Origin: an uncultured Lachnospiraceae bacterium
GTDB lineage: Bacteria; Bacillota; Clostridia; Lachnospirales; Lachnospiraceae
Direction: 5' to 3'
Assembly: GCA_902781215.1 (NCBI GenBank)
Contig: CACZIO010000002.1
Span: 32,180-96,179 of the forward strand
Length of the DNA stretch: 64,000 nt
Numbering within the stretch: the first letter of the stretch is position 1; each line of letters starts with the position of its first letter. The position numbers were made by a program, and so were the translations under genes. Shown in pieces: positions 7,553-15,095 of the stretch. The notes beneath the pieces were generated by a model. It was not told where the DNA came from, made no database searches, and saw only the letters and a list, made by a program, of their open reading frames with translations.

Positions 7553-9121
7553 ATGCGGCAGGTCTTTCGAAAAATACCGGTCTACACAGGCGACGTCTCC
7601 GGCGTCTGCAGCGCCCTGTTTGAGCTGGGCGGCATGGTCGTCATGCACGACCCCTCCGGCTGCAATTCCACCTATAATACACACGACGAGATCCGCTGGT
7701 ACGACCACGACAGCCTGATTTTCCTGTCGGGCCTCAACGAGATGGAGGCTGTCATGGGCAGTGACGAGGCCCTGATCCGCGACATCGTGGACACCGCCCG
7801 CATCTATCACCCCGCCTTTATCGCCATCGCCAATTCGCCCATCCCCTACATCATCGGGATGGACTTCGACGCCATCTGCCGGATCGTGGAAGAAGAGGCA
7901 GGCATCCCTTCCTTCTACATCCCGACCAACGGAATGCACGACTATACCCATGGCGCCGGCCTGGCCTTTCTGCGCCTGGCGGAGCGGATGATCCCGATTC
8001 CCGAACAGCCGGAGGCGGACCGGACGATTCCTACGCAGGGAGATTTATTTGAACAAAAATCAGAGAACCTGCAGGTGGGTTATCCGGAGAAAAAGGAAGA
8101 TGACCCGAAAGAGATTTTTTCGGAAAAAACGGGAGAAAACAGAGAAAAAATCCGTTGCAACATTCTGGGTATGACGCCGCTGGACTTTGCGGCATCCTCC
8201 AGCCTGGCGACTGTGCGGGAAAAGATTGAAAAAGCCGGCCTGGAGATCCTGTCCTGCTGGGCCATGGGAGATGCCTCTGAAGATTTAACTTCCGGCAGTT
8301 CAGACGCAGGCAGCTTTCATTCGGGCAGCCACAACCATGGCAGCTTTAACCCGTGCAGCCTCGACGCGATCCGCCGCAGTGCGGAGGCAGATGTCAGTCT
8401 GGTCATTTCCTCGACAGGCTTCCCTGTCGCTCAGTACCTGTGGGATCATTTCGATATTCCCTTCGTCGTCGGGATCCCTGCGGCGGGCGTTGAAAAAGAG
8501 TACTTTGCCGCAGTGGAAAAAGCCGTCAGAGAGAAGGCCAGCCAGTTTCCTTTTCAAAACCGGGACGCGTTTTGCGAGCGCCTGAGATCGGCGGAACCTG
8601 TATCAGAACATGATTTAGATAAAAGCAAGACCTGCACATACAGGTCGGGCGGACAGGAACTCCCGGTAAGTGAAAAACAGCCGGCCGGCCATCACATCTG
8701 CCTGATCGGCGAGCCCGTCATCATGACATCCCTGGCGGCAGCAGTGGAAAAAAAGACCGGTGCGCAGACACATGTATTCGGCGCGACCGAAAACAGCGCT
8801 CCCTTCCTGGGGCCTGCCGATGCGGCACTGACCGGAGAAGAAGAGTTGGAGAGGGCGCTTGGCCGGATCGTTGAGGAGAGCCGTGTTCCGGTGGGAACAC
8901 AGGCGCAGCCGGGGACAGAGACACAGGCGGAAACAGGAGCACAAAGAGACGTCGAAGTGGGTGCCTCCACGACAGGGGCAGAACCCGTTTCCGTCGTCGC
9001 AGACCCCTGCTACGCGGATATTCTTCCCGACGGCTGTGACCTGATCCGCCTTCCTCACCTGGCCTTTTCCGGTAGGATTTTTTTGAAGGAGATCCCGGAC
9101 CTGTTGCAGTGGCCGATGTAA
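7553..9121 (+). CDS. Nitrogenase component-1-like subunit (NifD/K superfamily), second of pair
   Basis: This 522-residue protein begins like a NifK/NifD-type subunit: SGVCSALFELGG with Cys19, HDPSGCNSTY with Cys37, then LSGLNEMEAVMGSDEAL, which parallels the conserved motif before the third cluster ligand in component 1. At the expected third-cysteine position (about 93-98) it reads ANSPIP, so that ligand is missing. Later segments (IIGMDFDAICRIVEEEAGIPSFYIPTNG) fit the superfamily. The middle holds low-complexity Ser/Gly/His and Glu-rich insertions (about 160-200 and 243-275) and another near 445-480. AGCAGGAG precedes the ATG at 7553. It would pair with the protein at 5810-7459, and the two likely share a transcript. 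Confidence 0.8.
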   Translation: MRQVFRKIPVYTGDVSGVCSALFELGGMVVMHDPSGCNSTYNTHDEIRWYDHDSLIFLSGLNEMEAVMGSDEALIRDIVDTARIYHPAFIAIANSPIPYIIGMDFDAICRIVEEEAGIPSFYIPTNGMHDYTHGAGLAFLRLAERMIPIPEQPEADRTIPTQGDLFEQKSENLQVGYPEKKEDDPKEIFSEKTGENREKIRCNILGMTPLDFAASSSLATVREKIEKAGLEILSCWAMGDASEDLTSGSSDAGSFHSGSHNHGSFNPCSLDAIRRSAEADVSLVISSTGFPVAQYLWDHFDIPFVVGIPAAGVEKEYFAAVEKAVREKASQFPFQNRDAFCERLRSAEPVSEHDLDKSKTCTYRSGGQELPVSEKQPAGHHICLIGEPVIMTSLAAAVEKKTGAQTHVFGATENSAPFLGPADAALTGEEELERALGRIVEESRVPVGTQAQPGTETQAETGAQRDVEVGASTTGAEPVSVVADPCYADILPDGCDLIRLPHLAFSGRIFLKEIPDLLQWPM

Positions 9122-9264
9122 AAAGGTGAATACGGGAAGGGATGTCCCGACCGATTCCAGGCGCAAAGGAAATTCGAAAAATACTTGTTAACACTGTTTG
9201 CACACTTTCATTTTCCATATACTTTGTGGAAGATTGGCTGATAAGAAATCTTCAGAAAGGACTC

Positions 9265-10287
9265 ATGAAAATGGCTGAATATGATCTGAAACGTCTGGAA
9301 GTTGCCATCCAGTACATCAACCGCATGGTGTCGGGCAGAAATCCGGTCACGAACCGGCCCGCGCCGGAAAATGAAGTCCTGACCAATCCCAACGTGAACC
9401 GCTGCCTGCAGTTTGTCAGCGAGATCCTGCAGGAGGTCAAGAGCACCGGAGGAATCGTCGGAAAGCCTCCCAGAAAGGCCAGGGAGCCGAAGCCCTCCAT
9501 TGCGGAGACCTTCCCCTATGAGATCCTGCATGGTTTTCAGTACCGCCAGGATCAGCAGATCTCTTATTTTCTAAAACAGATCGGCGAGCTCTTTCCAGAG
9601 GACCAGGAGAATGCGCCTGGTGTGAGCGCGCCGACCATCAACAACTGGCTGCGGGCAAACGGCTATCTGGAAAAGCGCATGATGGAGGACATCGGCAAGG
9701 AGGCCTCCGTCCCCACGGAAAAGGGCGCCGGGATCGGAATTTATTCTGAGCGCGCCGGAATTGGCGGCAACGAGTACTACCGGATCTGGTACAACGAACA
9801 GGCCCAGCAGTTCCTGATCGACCATTTCCGTCAGATCCTGACCGATACCGAGGCCACACGCGCCCGCAGGCAGGAGGAGAGAAAGGCTTCCAGGAGAGAG
9901 GCGCGCAGAGAGTCCGGGACAGCCGGGCGGGCGGAGCATGCCCGTCAGGAGCCTGAAAAGCAGATGGGCGCTTTTCAGGCAGAACAGCGGCAGTCAGCCG
10001 AATCAATGCATTGGCAGGGTCAGCAGCAGTCAGCTGCAGCGGGACGGAGACAGGAGCAGCAGTCAGCTGCACCGGCACAGGGCCAGTGGCAGACAACTGC
10101 GCCCGCGCAGGCCCAGGATGATCCCGCTTTCGCGTCCCTTCTCTCCAGCGTTTCTCCGCAGGATTTCTATGGACAGGAGCAGGGGCAGGATCCTTATGGC
10201 ATGCAGGATCCGTATGCCACGGACAGTGCCGCCGCGGACTTTTTCGGCGACGGTTGGGAGAGCGCGGACAGCGATATTCCGTGGTGA
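9265..10287 (+). CDS. Unrecognised protein with Gln/Ala-rich tail
   Basis: I do not recognise a named family with confidence. From the ATG at 9265 (AGAAAGG just upstream; 9271 is an alternative, and the frame is open back to 9142) it encodes 340 residues. The first about 200 look folded: AEYDLKRLEVAIQYINRMVSGRNPVTN, then IAETFPYEILHGFQYRQDQQISYFLKQIGELF and a PTINNWLRANGYLEKR segment reminiscent of a winged-helix turn. Residues after about 205 are charged, then Gln/Ala-rich repeats, ending ESADSDIPW. It sits between the nitrogenase-like genes and hydF, all on the same strand. Its C-terminal coding end is repeated twice more after the stop codon. A role with either neighbour is only inferred from position. 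Confidence 0.7.
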   Translation: MKMAEYDLKRLEVAIQYINRMVSGRNPVTNRPAPENEVLTNPNVNRCLQFVSEILQEVKSTGGIVGKPPRKAREPKPSIAETFPYEILHGFQYRQDQQISYFLKQIGELFPEDQENAPGVSAPTINNWLRANGYLEKRMMEDIGKEASVPTEKGAGIGIYSERAGIGGNEYYRIWYNEQAQQFLIDHFRQILTDTEATRARRQEERKASRREARRESGTAGRAEHARQEPEKQMGAFQAEQRQSAESMHWQGQQQSAAAGRRQEQQSAAPAQGQWQTTAPAQAQDDPAFASLLSSVSPQDFYGQEQGQDPYGMQDPYATDSAAADFFGDGWESADSDIPW

Positions 10288-10377
10288 ATGACGGGCTGGG
10301 AGAGCGCAGACAGTGATATTCCGTGGTGAATGCCGGGATAGGAGAGCGCGGACAGTGATATTCTTTGGTGAATGCTG
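10254..10377 (+). repeat. 42-bp tandem triplication over a gene 3' end
   Basis: Three copies of a unit containing GAGAGCGCGGACAG and GATATTCCGTGGTGAATG recur every 42 bp (AGCGC at 10261, 10303 and 10345). Copy 1 encodes the last residues and stop of the upstream gene; copies 2 and 3 lie beyond the stop in the same frame, so each carries its own stop codon. The array fills the gap to hydF. Confidence 0.85.
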
Positions 10378-10407
10378 TTTACAGGATCGAGTGACAGGAG
10401 AAAGAAG

Positions 10408-11667
10408 ATGAGTTTAAATGATACCCCCTCCGGGGAGCGGATCCACATCGGATTTTTTGGCCGCAGGAACGCGGGAAAATCGAGTATTGTCAATGCAGTG
10501 ACTGGCCAGGATCTGGCCGTCGTCTCGCAGGTCGCGGGCACGACGACAGACCCCGTGCGCAAGGCCATGGAGCTGCTGCCCCTGGGGCCGGTCCTGATCA
10601 TTGATACGCCCGGCTTCGATGATGAGGGCGCGCTCGGTGAGCTCCGTGTACAGAAGACCAAGAAGATCCTGGGAGAGACGGACATCGCCATCCTCGTTGT
10701 GGACGGCAGCCGGGGGCTCTGTACCTGCGACAGGGAGCTTCTGGATCTTTTTGCCGAGAAAAAGATTCCCTGCATCCTGGCAGAGAACAAGATTGACCTG
10801 GTGAGAAGTCAGGAATCCGCTCCGGCGTCGAAGACGGAAACGGAAAGGGTTCCCGATTCCGTTCAGTTCCATGTCCGCGCCAGCGCGAAGACCGGCGAGG
10901 GGATTCAGGAACTCAAGGAGAAGATTGGAGACCTCTACCGGGCCTGGAAGGCGGGCCAGGGGGCGGAGCCCAGGCTGGTCTCAGACCTCCTGCAGCCCGG
11001 AGACCTGGTCATCCTGGTCATCCCGATCGACAAGGCGGCGCCCAAGGGACGCCTCATCCTGCCCCAGCAGCAGGTCATCCGCGATATACTGGACGCCGGC
11101 TGCAGTGTGCTCTGTACACAGACGGAGGGCGTCACCAGGACCCTGGAGGGCTTGCGCACACCGCCGGCCATGGTCATCACCGACAGCCAAGCCTTCGCGG
11201 AAGTGCAGAAGGCTGTTCCGGAGAGCATACCGCTCACGTCCTTCTCCATCCTCATGGCCCGTTACAAGGGCTTTCTGGAGACAGCGGCCCTGGGCGCGGC
11301 CCACATCGACCGCCTGCAGGACGGTGACCGGGTCCTCATCGCGGAGGGCTGCACCCACCACCGCCAGTGCGACGACATCGGGACGGTCAAGCTCCCCTGC
11401 TGGCTCCGCGCCCGAACAGGCAGGGAAATCGTGATCGAGACGTCCTCCGGTACCGGCTTTCCGGAAGACCTGACGAAATACGCGCTGGTCATCCACTGCG
11501 GTGGATGCATGCTCAACGCCCGCGAGATGCAGAGCCGGATCGGCCGGGCTGTCGCCCAGAATGTGCCTGTTACCAACTACGGCACCGCCATCGCCTTCAT
11601 GAACGGAATCCTGCAGCGCAGCGTCGCCATGTTCCCGGATTTGGCCCGGAAGCTGTCAGAGGTGTGA
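10408..11667 (+). CDS. hydF: HydF, [FeFe] hydrogenase H-cluster maturation GTPase
   Basis: HydF is the scaffold GTPase that carries the di-iron precursor made by HydE and HydG and passes it to [FeFe] hydrogenase. The 419-residue product has GTPase motifs GRRNAGKSS near the start, DTPG near 70, NKID near 130, and the cluster-binding set CTHH near 313 with HCGGC near 364. The start at 10408 follows AGGAGAAAG; the open frame extends to 10372. hydE, hydG and a hydrogenase gene are not in the window. Its position closes a cluster that begins with hypDE, bringing parts of both hydrogenase maturation systems together. Confidence 0.94.
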   Translation: MSLNDTPSGERIHIGFFGRRNAGKSSIVNAVTGQDLAVVSQVAGTTTDPVRKAMELLPLGPVLIIDTPGFDDEGALGELRVQKTKKILGETDIAILVVDGSRGLCTCDRELLDLFAEKKIPCILAENKIDLVRSQESAPASKTETERVPDSVQFHVRASAKTGEGIQELKEKIGDLYRAWKAGQGAEPRLVSDLLQPGDLVILVIPIDKAAPKGRLILPQQQVIRDILDAGCSVLCTQTEGVTRTLEGLRTPPAMVITDSQAFAEVQKAVPESIPLTSFSILMARYKGFLETAALGAAHIDRLQDGDRVLIAEGCTHHRQCDDIGTVKLPCWLRARTGREIVIETSSGTGFPEDLTKYALVIHCGGCMLNAREMQSRIGRAVAQNVPVTNYGTAIAFMNGILQRSVAMFPDLARKLSEV

Positions 11668-11692
11668 ACGAATCAGAGAATCAATGGATATA

Positions 11693-11729
11693 AGGTGCCA
11701 AAAGGACGGCCCTTTTGACACCTCTTTGT
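11693..11729 (+). terminator. Intrinsic terminator after hydF
   Basis: A stem AGGTG-CAAAAGG / CC-TTTTG-CACCT (one bulge each side) with loop ACGG is followed by CTCTTTG. It ends the hydrogenase/nitrogenase-like cluster 25 bases past hydF. Confidence 0.7.
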
Positions 11730-11808
11730 ATGAAAAGTGTTATAGAGAACCGCCCATTTCTACACTTGCAGCATAATACAGAAAAAAAGAGATTCTTACC
11801 ATCTTTAT

Positions 11809-11836
11809 CGTTACTGACCCCTTGGGGACAGTAACG
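11809..11836. repeat. Perfect hairpin CGTTACTG...CAGTAACG
   Basis: CGTTACTG-A-CCCC-TT-GGGG-A-CAGTAACG is a long, almost perfect inverted repeat with no T tract. It marks the left edge of the A+T-rich patch and resembles the other C4/G4-centred hairpins of this window. Confidence 0.6.
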
Positions 11837-11953
11837 ACATAAGCCTGGCAATGTGCACAATTTGAAGATGAATGTTTACATTCGGGAAAATGCGTATCTG
11901 TAAAAAAGAATGCACCACCGTTGAAATGAAGCGGTCATGCATTCTTTTTGATT

Positions 11954-13099
11954 TTACATCCTGTATTCCAGCAGAAGTTTTGCTCTCTTTCGAACCTGTT
12001 TCTCAATCAAGGAAATCTCGTGATCCGGCAGATTATATCGACTGTGCTTTCTGAACTTAAATGTCAGCAAATGCCGCAGCTGCTCTCTGTTTTCATCGTC
12101 CATATAAGAAGCAGCAGTTCCTATAAAATCATCGTACACACAAGGCTGTAATGTCTTTATATAGGTATCCAGCGTTTCTTCTGACTGCATAAAATCCTTG
12201 CCTGCATAATTAAACAGCGAATTTCCGTGATCGAACAGCGGGGCGGGGGCTGTGATCTGATTGGTCCTGCTGTCGATCAACAGGCCAAAATTGCCATAGT
12301 GACGATCTGTGTTGCAAATTACAGCATCAAACACCAGCATATCCCGCAATGACTTCTCAAATTCCGGCCCCAGAGAGCGGTAGTATTCCGCAACAGCCTT
12401 GATGCCGCCCTTTGTGATCAACCTTCCTACCGGTATATACGATGTGTGCTTACCGGTAAACAATTCGCAGGTAGAGCAGAGAATTCCCTTCCATTTTGCA
12501 AGTCCATAAGGAATGGCGTTGATCTTCATCGCCTGGGCAATCTGCGCAGCATAGAACTCTGCGTACGGTTCATTGCCTGCATTTGACGCGCCGCTGGTGC
12601 CCCCTTTATAGAGCATTATTCGACCGGATATCCGGCGCCAGCACTTTGGCAGCATTCCGTTCGTTGTGAACTCCGGGCTGGACGCCAGCGAATTCCTGAT
12701 ACTGCTGCCATACCCGGTGAATGCAATATATGCAAGGATCTGGCTGAACCTGTTTTCATATAAATTGTATTGATCGAACAAGCCTGTAAATCCTTCGTCT
12801 ACGATCCAGTAACTGTCATTCAGTGAAAGCCCTTTGCTCACAGAGATAATGCTTATCGGTCTGTTTGCGCTAAGTCCGCATTTGGCAAGAAAGGTCCTGA
12901 CAAAAGCTCTGTTCCTGGGAATGGTTCTTCTCTGGAGCCACTTGCTGATATGTTCTTCAGTTGGGTCACCAAGATCCAAAGGCAGCAAACTGCTCTTTTC
13001 CTGATTGAGCCACAGAATTGTAATATCGGGGTCATTTGAGTCCTCAGAAGCATGGAATCGTATCAGAGGGGTATCAAAGTGTTTAAGGATATAGTTCAT
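11954..13099 (-). CDS. Stand-alone HipA-like kinase
   Basis: The frame is open from 13540, but the ATG at 13099 has GAGGAATACT just upstream and yields MNYILKHFDTPLI, the usual beginning of this family, giving 381 residues. HipA-fold features are the LYKGGTSGASNAGNEPYAE nucleotide-loop region, the catalytic CNTDRHYGNFG and metal-binding APLFDHGNSLF. It differs clearly from the HipA at 4359 and has no recognisable HipB partner next to it; such solitary HipA-like proteins occur in Firmicutes accessory regions. The gene and its surroundings are visibly richer in A+T than the flanking genes, a sign of acquisition. The target is unknown, and whether it is a toxin is not shown. Confidence 0.82.
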   Translation of the reverse strand: MNYILKHFDTPLIRFHASEDSNDPDITILWLNQEKSSLLPLDLGDPTEEHISKWLQRRTIPRNRAFVRTFLAKCGLSANRPISIISVSKGLSLNDSYWIVDEGFTGLFDQYNLYENRFSQILAYIAFTGYGSSIRNSLASSPEFTTNGMLPKCWRRISGRIMLYKGGTSGASNAGNEPYAEFYAAQIAQAMKINAIPYGLAKWKGILCSTCELFTGKHTSYIPVGRLITKGGIKAVAEYYRSLGPEFEKSLRDMLVFDAVICNTDRHYGNFGLLIDSRTNQITAPAPLFDHGNSLFNYAGKDFMQSEETLDTYIKTLQPCVYDDFIGTAASYMDDENREQLRHLLTFKFRKHSRYNLPDHEISLIEKQVRKRAKLLLEYRM

Positions 13100-13400
13100 A
13101 GTATTCCTCGTTTCGGAGTGGCTGTCAGGCAGATATTCCCTGAAGAGCTCGGGTATGTATGCCTCTCTACGCAGCCGTTTCTTCGCCATTTTGAAGAAAA
13201 AAAACACAGTAATAGTATACTTTGGATGTGCATTATCTTCAACGAATACATTCATATGATTAAAGTATAATTTGTGTGGGGCGTCTATGGGGCACTTTTT
13301 TAACAGCATTTTGAAAAAAATGGCGGGGACCGTCTTTACAGCCAACATGTGTTTTTCTTTCTTTTTCATCTTTGTCTTTCCTTGTGCTATACTTGAGATG
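13100..13400. other. A+T-rich intergenic DNA
   Basis: Upstream of the minus-strand HipA-like gene I see no convincing gene. The minus-strand frame stays open through this stretch but its translation has no domain-like features. On the plus strand TGC followed by TATACT (13385-13393) is a possible extended -10 in front of the decayed gene that follows. Confidence 0.4.
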
Positions 13401-13712
13401 TTTCCGGATCGGTACGGCTGTTTTTCGGGACGGCTTGGCCCGTGTCGGGAAACGTATATAGTAAAAGCAGTTTCAATAAGCGGTTTCAATACCAATTCTT
13501 CGATATCAGTACTTATTGGTCTGACAGCGGCGGAGTCCATTTATGAAGAACAAATTACCGTTTTCCAAATGAGGAGGCTGAGTACGGATTTCTGGAAAGC
13601 CTGATGCAGGTATACGCTGCCTTACAGGGCGGACCGCAGGAGAGTGCTCAAAATAGGAGCATCCTTTGATTCAGCTAAACGAATACTGACAGAATGGAAG
13701 GTAGAGGAATAA
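13401..13712 (+). pseudogene. Remnant of an AAA-ATPase / PD-(D/E)XK_9 family gene
   Basis: One frame reads FQYQFFDISTYWSDSGGVHL, a TGA stop, then RTNYRFPNEEAEYGFLESL, resembling the FPN-E-V-FL motif in the middle of the AAA-ATPase-like (PF09820/PF08011, formerly DUF1703) proteins. A second frame supplies KIGASFDSAKRILTEWKVEE and a stop at 13710-13712, very like the family's C-terminus. Most of the family's roughly 500 residues is missing, and the pieces are joined across a stop and a frame change. It is a decayed, internally deleted copy in the A+T-rich patch. The family assignment rests on motif memory, not a search. Confidence 0.55.
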
Positions 13713-13721
13713 TTTGATTCT

Positions 13722-14708
13722 ATGCAATATAAAACATCAAATACGGTTTTTGTTGAAAAAAAGGTCCCGCTGCCGGACGGAAGCAGCTTCCCCGTCCTGA
13801 CATTTGCGGACTGGGAGGATCTGCCCGGTCAGCGGCACTGCTTTACGACCCGGGCGGGAGGGGTCTCGGAGGATTATCTGGCCAGCCTGAATTTCCGTCG
13901 TGATCCACCCGACTTGATAGAAACGGAAGCGAATCTGCTTGAAAATTACCGGAGGGCCGCGGGCTTTTTTGATGTCGCGCCGGACCGGATCGTCTGCGCG
14001 CAGCAGACTCACACCGCCAATGTCCGGATTGTGACGGAGGCGGATGCCGGCAAGGGCGTGACCCGCGAACGCGATTACACAGACGTCGACGGGATCATCA
14101 CGGACATCCCGGGGCTGGTGCTCTTCACCTCGCACGCGGACTGTACGCCGCTCTATTTCTATGACCCCGTCCGCAGGGTCATCGCCCTGGCCCACAGCGG
14201 CTGGAAGGGGACCGTGGCCAGGATCGGCGCCGTCACCATCCGCAGGATGCAGGAGGTCTTCGGCTGCAGGCCGCAGGACATCCATGCCGCCATCGGCCCG
14301 TCCATCTGCGTCGACTGCTACGAGGTCTCTGAGGATGTGGCGGAAGCCTTCCGAGAATGTTTTGGAAGTGGGTCTGTAAACGGCTCTGTAAATGGCCCTG
14401 TTAACGGCCCTGTGACTGCCCCTGGAAATCCATCTGATCTCTCCGGAAGTTCGGCGAAAGGGGAGCTTTCCGGGCCGGAACCGGTGAAGACCACCATCCC
14501 CCGCATCCTGTCGCGGGGAAGGGCACCCGGCAAGTACCAGCTGGACCTCTGGGAGGCCAACGCGTGGATCCTGCGGGAGGCCGGGATTACCCGGGATCAC
14601 CTGACCGTGACCAATCTCTGCACCTGCTGCAACAGCGGTGAGCTCTTTTCCCACCGGGCGACCGGCGGGAAGCGGGGCAATCAGGGGGCCTTTCTCATGA
14701 TGGAGTAA
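13722..14708 (+). CDS. pgeF: PgeF, peptidoglycan editing factor (YfiH/laccase-domain)
   Basis: PgeF (formerly annotated polyphenol oxidase or laccase) removes wrongly incorporated L-serine-type precursors from peptidoglycan synthesis; some homologues act on purine nucleosides. The 328-residue protein has all family signatures: CAQQTHTANV, the metal ligand motif HADCTPLYF, AHSGWKGT, IGPSICVDCYEV and the C-terminal CTCCNSGELFSHR. Between the third and last motifs, residues about 212-250 are a repeat insertion (GSVNGSVNGPVNGPVT) followed by a Ser/Gly-rich stretch, encoded by near-identical 12-base units at about 14370-14420. The ATG at 13722 has GAGG about 14 bases upstream. It stands alone after the A+T-rich patch. 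Confidence 0.92.
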   Translation: MQYKTSNTVFVEKKVPLPDGSSFPVLTFADWEDLPGQRHCFTTRAGGVSEDYLASLNFRRDPPDLIETEANLLENYRRAAGFFDVAPDRIVCAQQTHTANVRIVTEADAGKGVTRERDYTDVDGIITDIPGLVLFTSHADCTPLYFYDPVRRVIALAHSGWKGTVARIGAVTIRRMQEVFGCRPQDIHAAIGPSICVDCYEVSEDVAEAFRECFGSGSVNGSVNGPVNGPVTAPGNPSDLSGSSAKGELSGPEPVKTTIPRILSRGRAPGKYQLDLWEANAWILREAGITRDHLTVTNLCTCCNSGELFSHRATGGKRGNQGAFLMME

Positions 14709-14725
14709 TGACGGAGCAGCTGTTG

Positions 14726-14753
14726 TGTGATCCCACACAGGCGCGGGATCACA
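14726..14753 (+). repeat. Stem-loop after pgeF
   Basis: TGTGATCCC (14726-14734) and GGGATCACA (14745-14753) form a 9-bp stem. No T tract follows, so it is not a classical terminator, though it could protect the pgeF transcript end. Confidence 0.5.
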
Positions 14754-15095
14754 ATAAGGCGCAAAACATGCCTCCATAAATTACGCCCTTCCTCTCTTTT
14801 ATTTTCCGGGGAAATGCGTTACTATAGTAAAGGATGCCTGCTGAGAAACCCATGGAATGTTTCCGAAAGCAGGAGACTGATCACATAGGAAGGCCGGTTT
14901 GATTCGGAATGCCCGGTCATGAACTGATGAAACCATGAAGGGATCCGATCATCATTCTTTCAGAGATGCCGACCGCGTTCAAGTAAGGAACTGCAGCGTC
15001 ATCAATTGCATGGTCTGTGCAGAATCTGCGTATTCTGCCAGGCAGAATGTACAGATGATTTCGCGACAGTCCCTAAGCAGGAATGGAGGAACAAA
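14754..15095 (+). other. Long leader with alternating hairpins before the acidic membrane protein
   Basis: A TATAGT-type -10 near 14823-14828 would start a leader of about 260 bases. It includes the stem CCTGCT...AGCAGG (about 14838-14873) and a set of three half-sites, GCAGAAT (15019-15025), ATTCTGC (15032-15038), GCAGAAT (15042-15048), where the middle can pair with either flank. ATTCTGCC-A-GGCAGAAT is itself a perfect 17-bp palindrome. It could be an operator or an RNA switch; no known riboswitch consensus is recognised. Confidence 0.4.

Noticed and set aside
13100-13540. N-terminal extension of the lone HipA-like kinase to 13540
   Set aside because: The ATG at 13099 has a good ribosome site and the family-typical MNYIL start; the upstream part is low in domain-like sequence.
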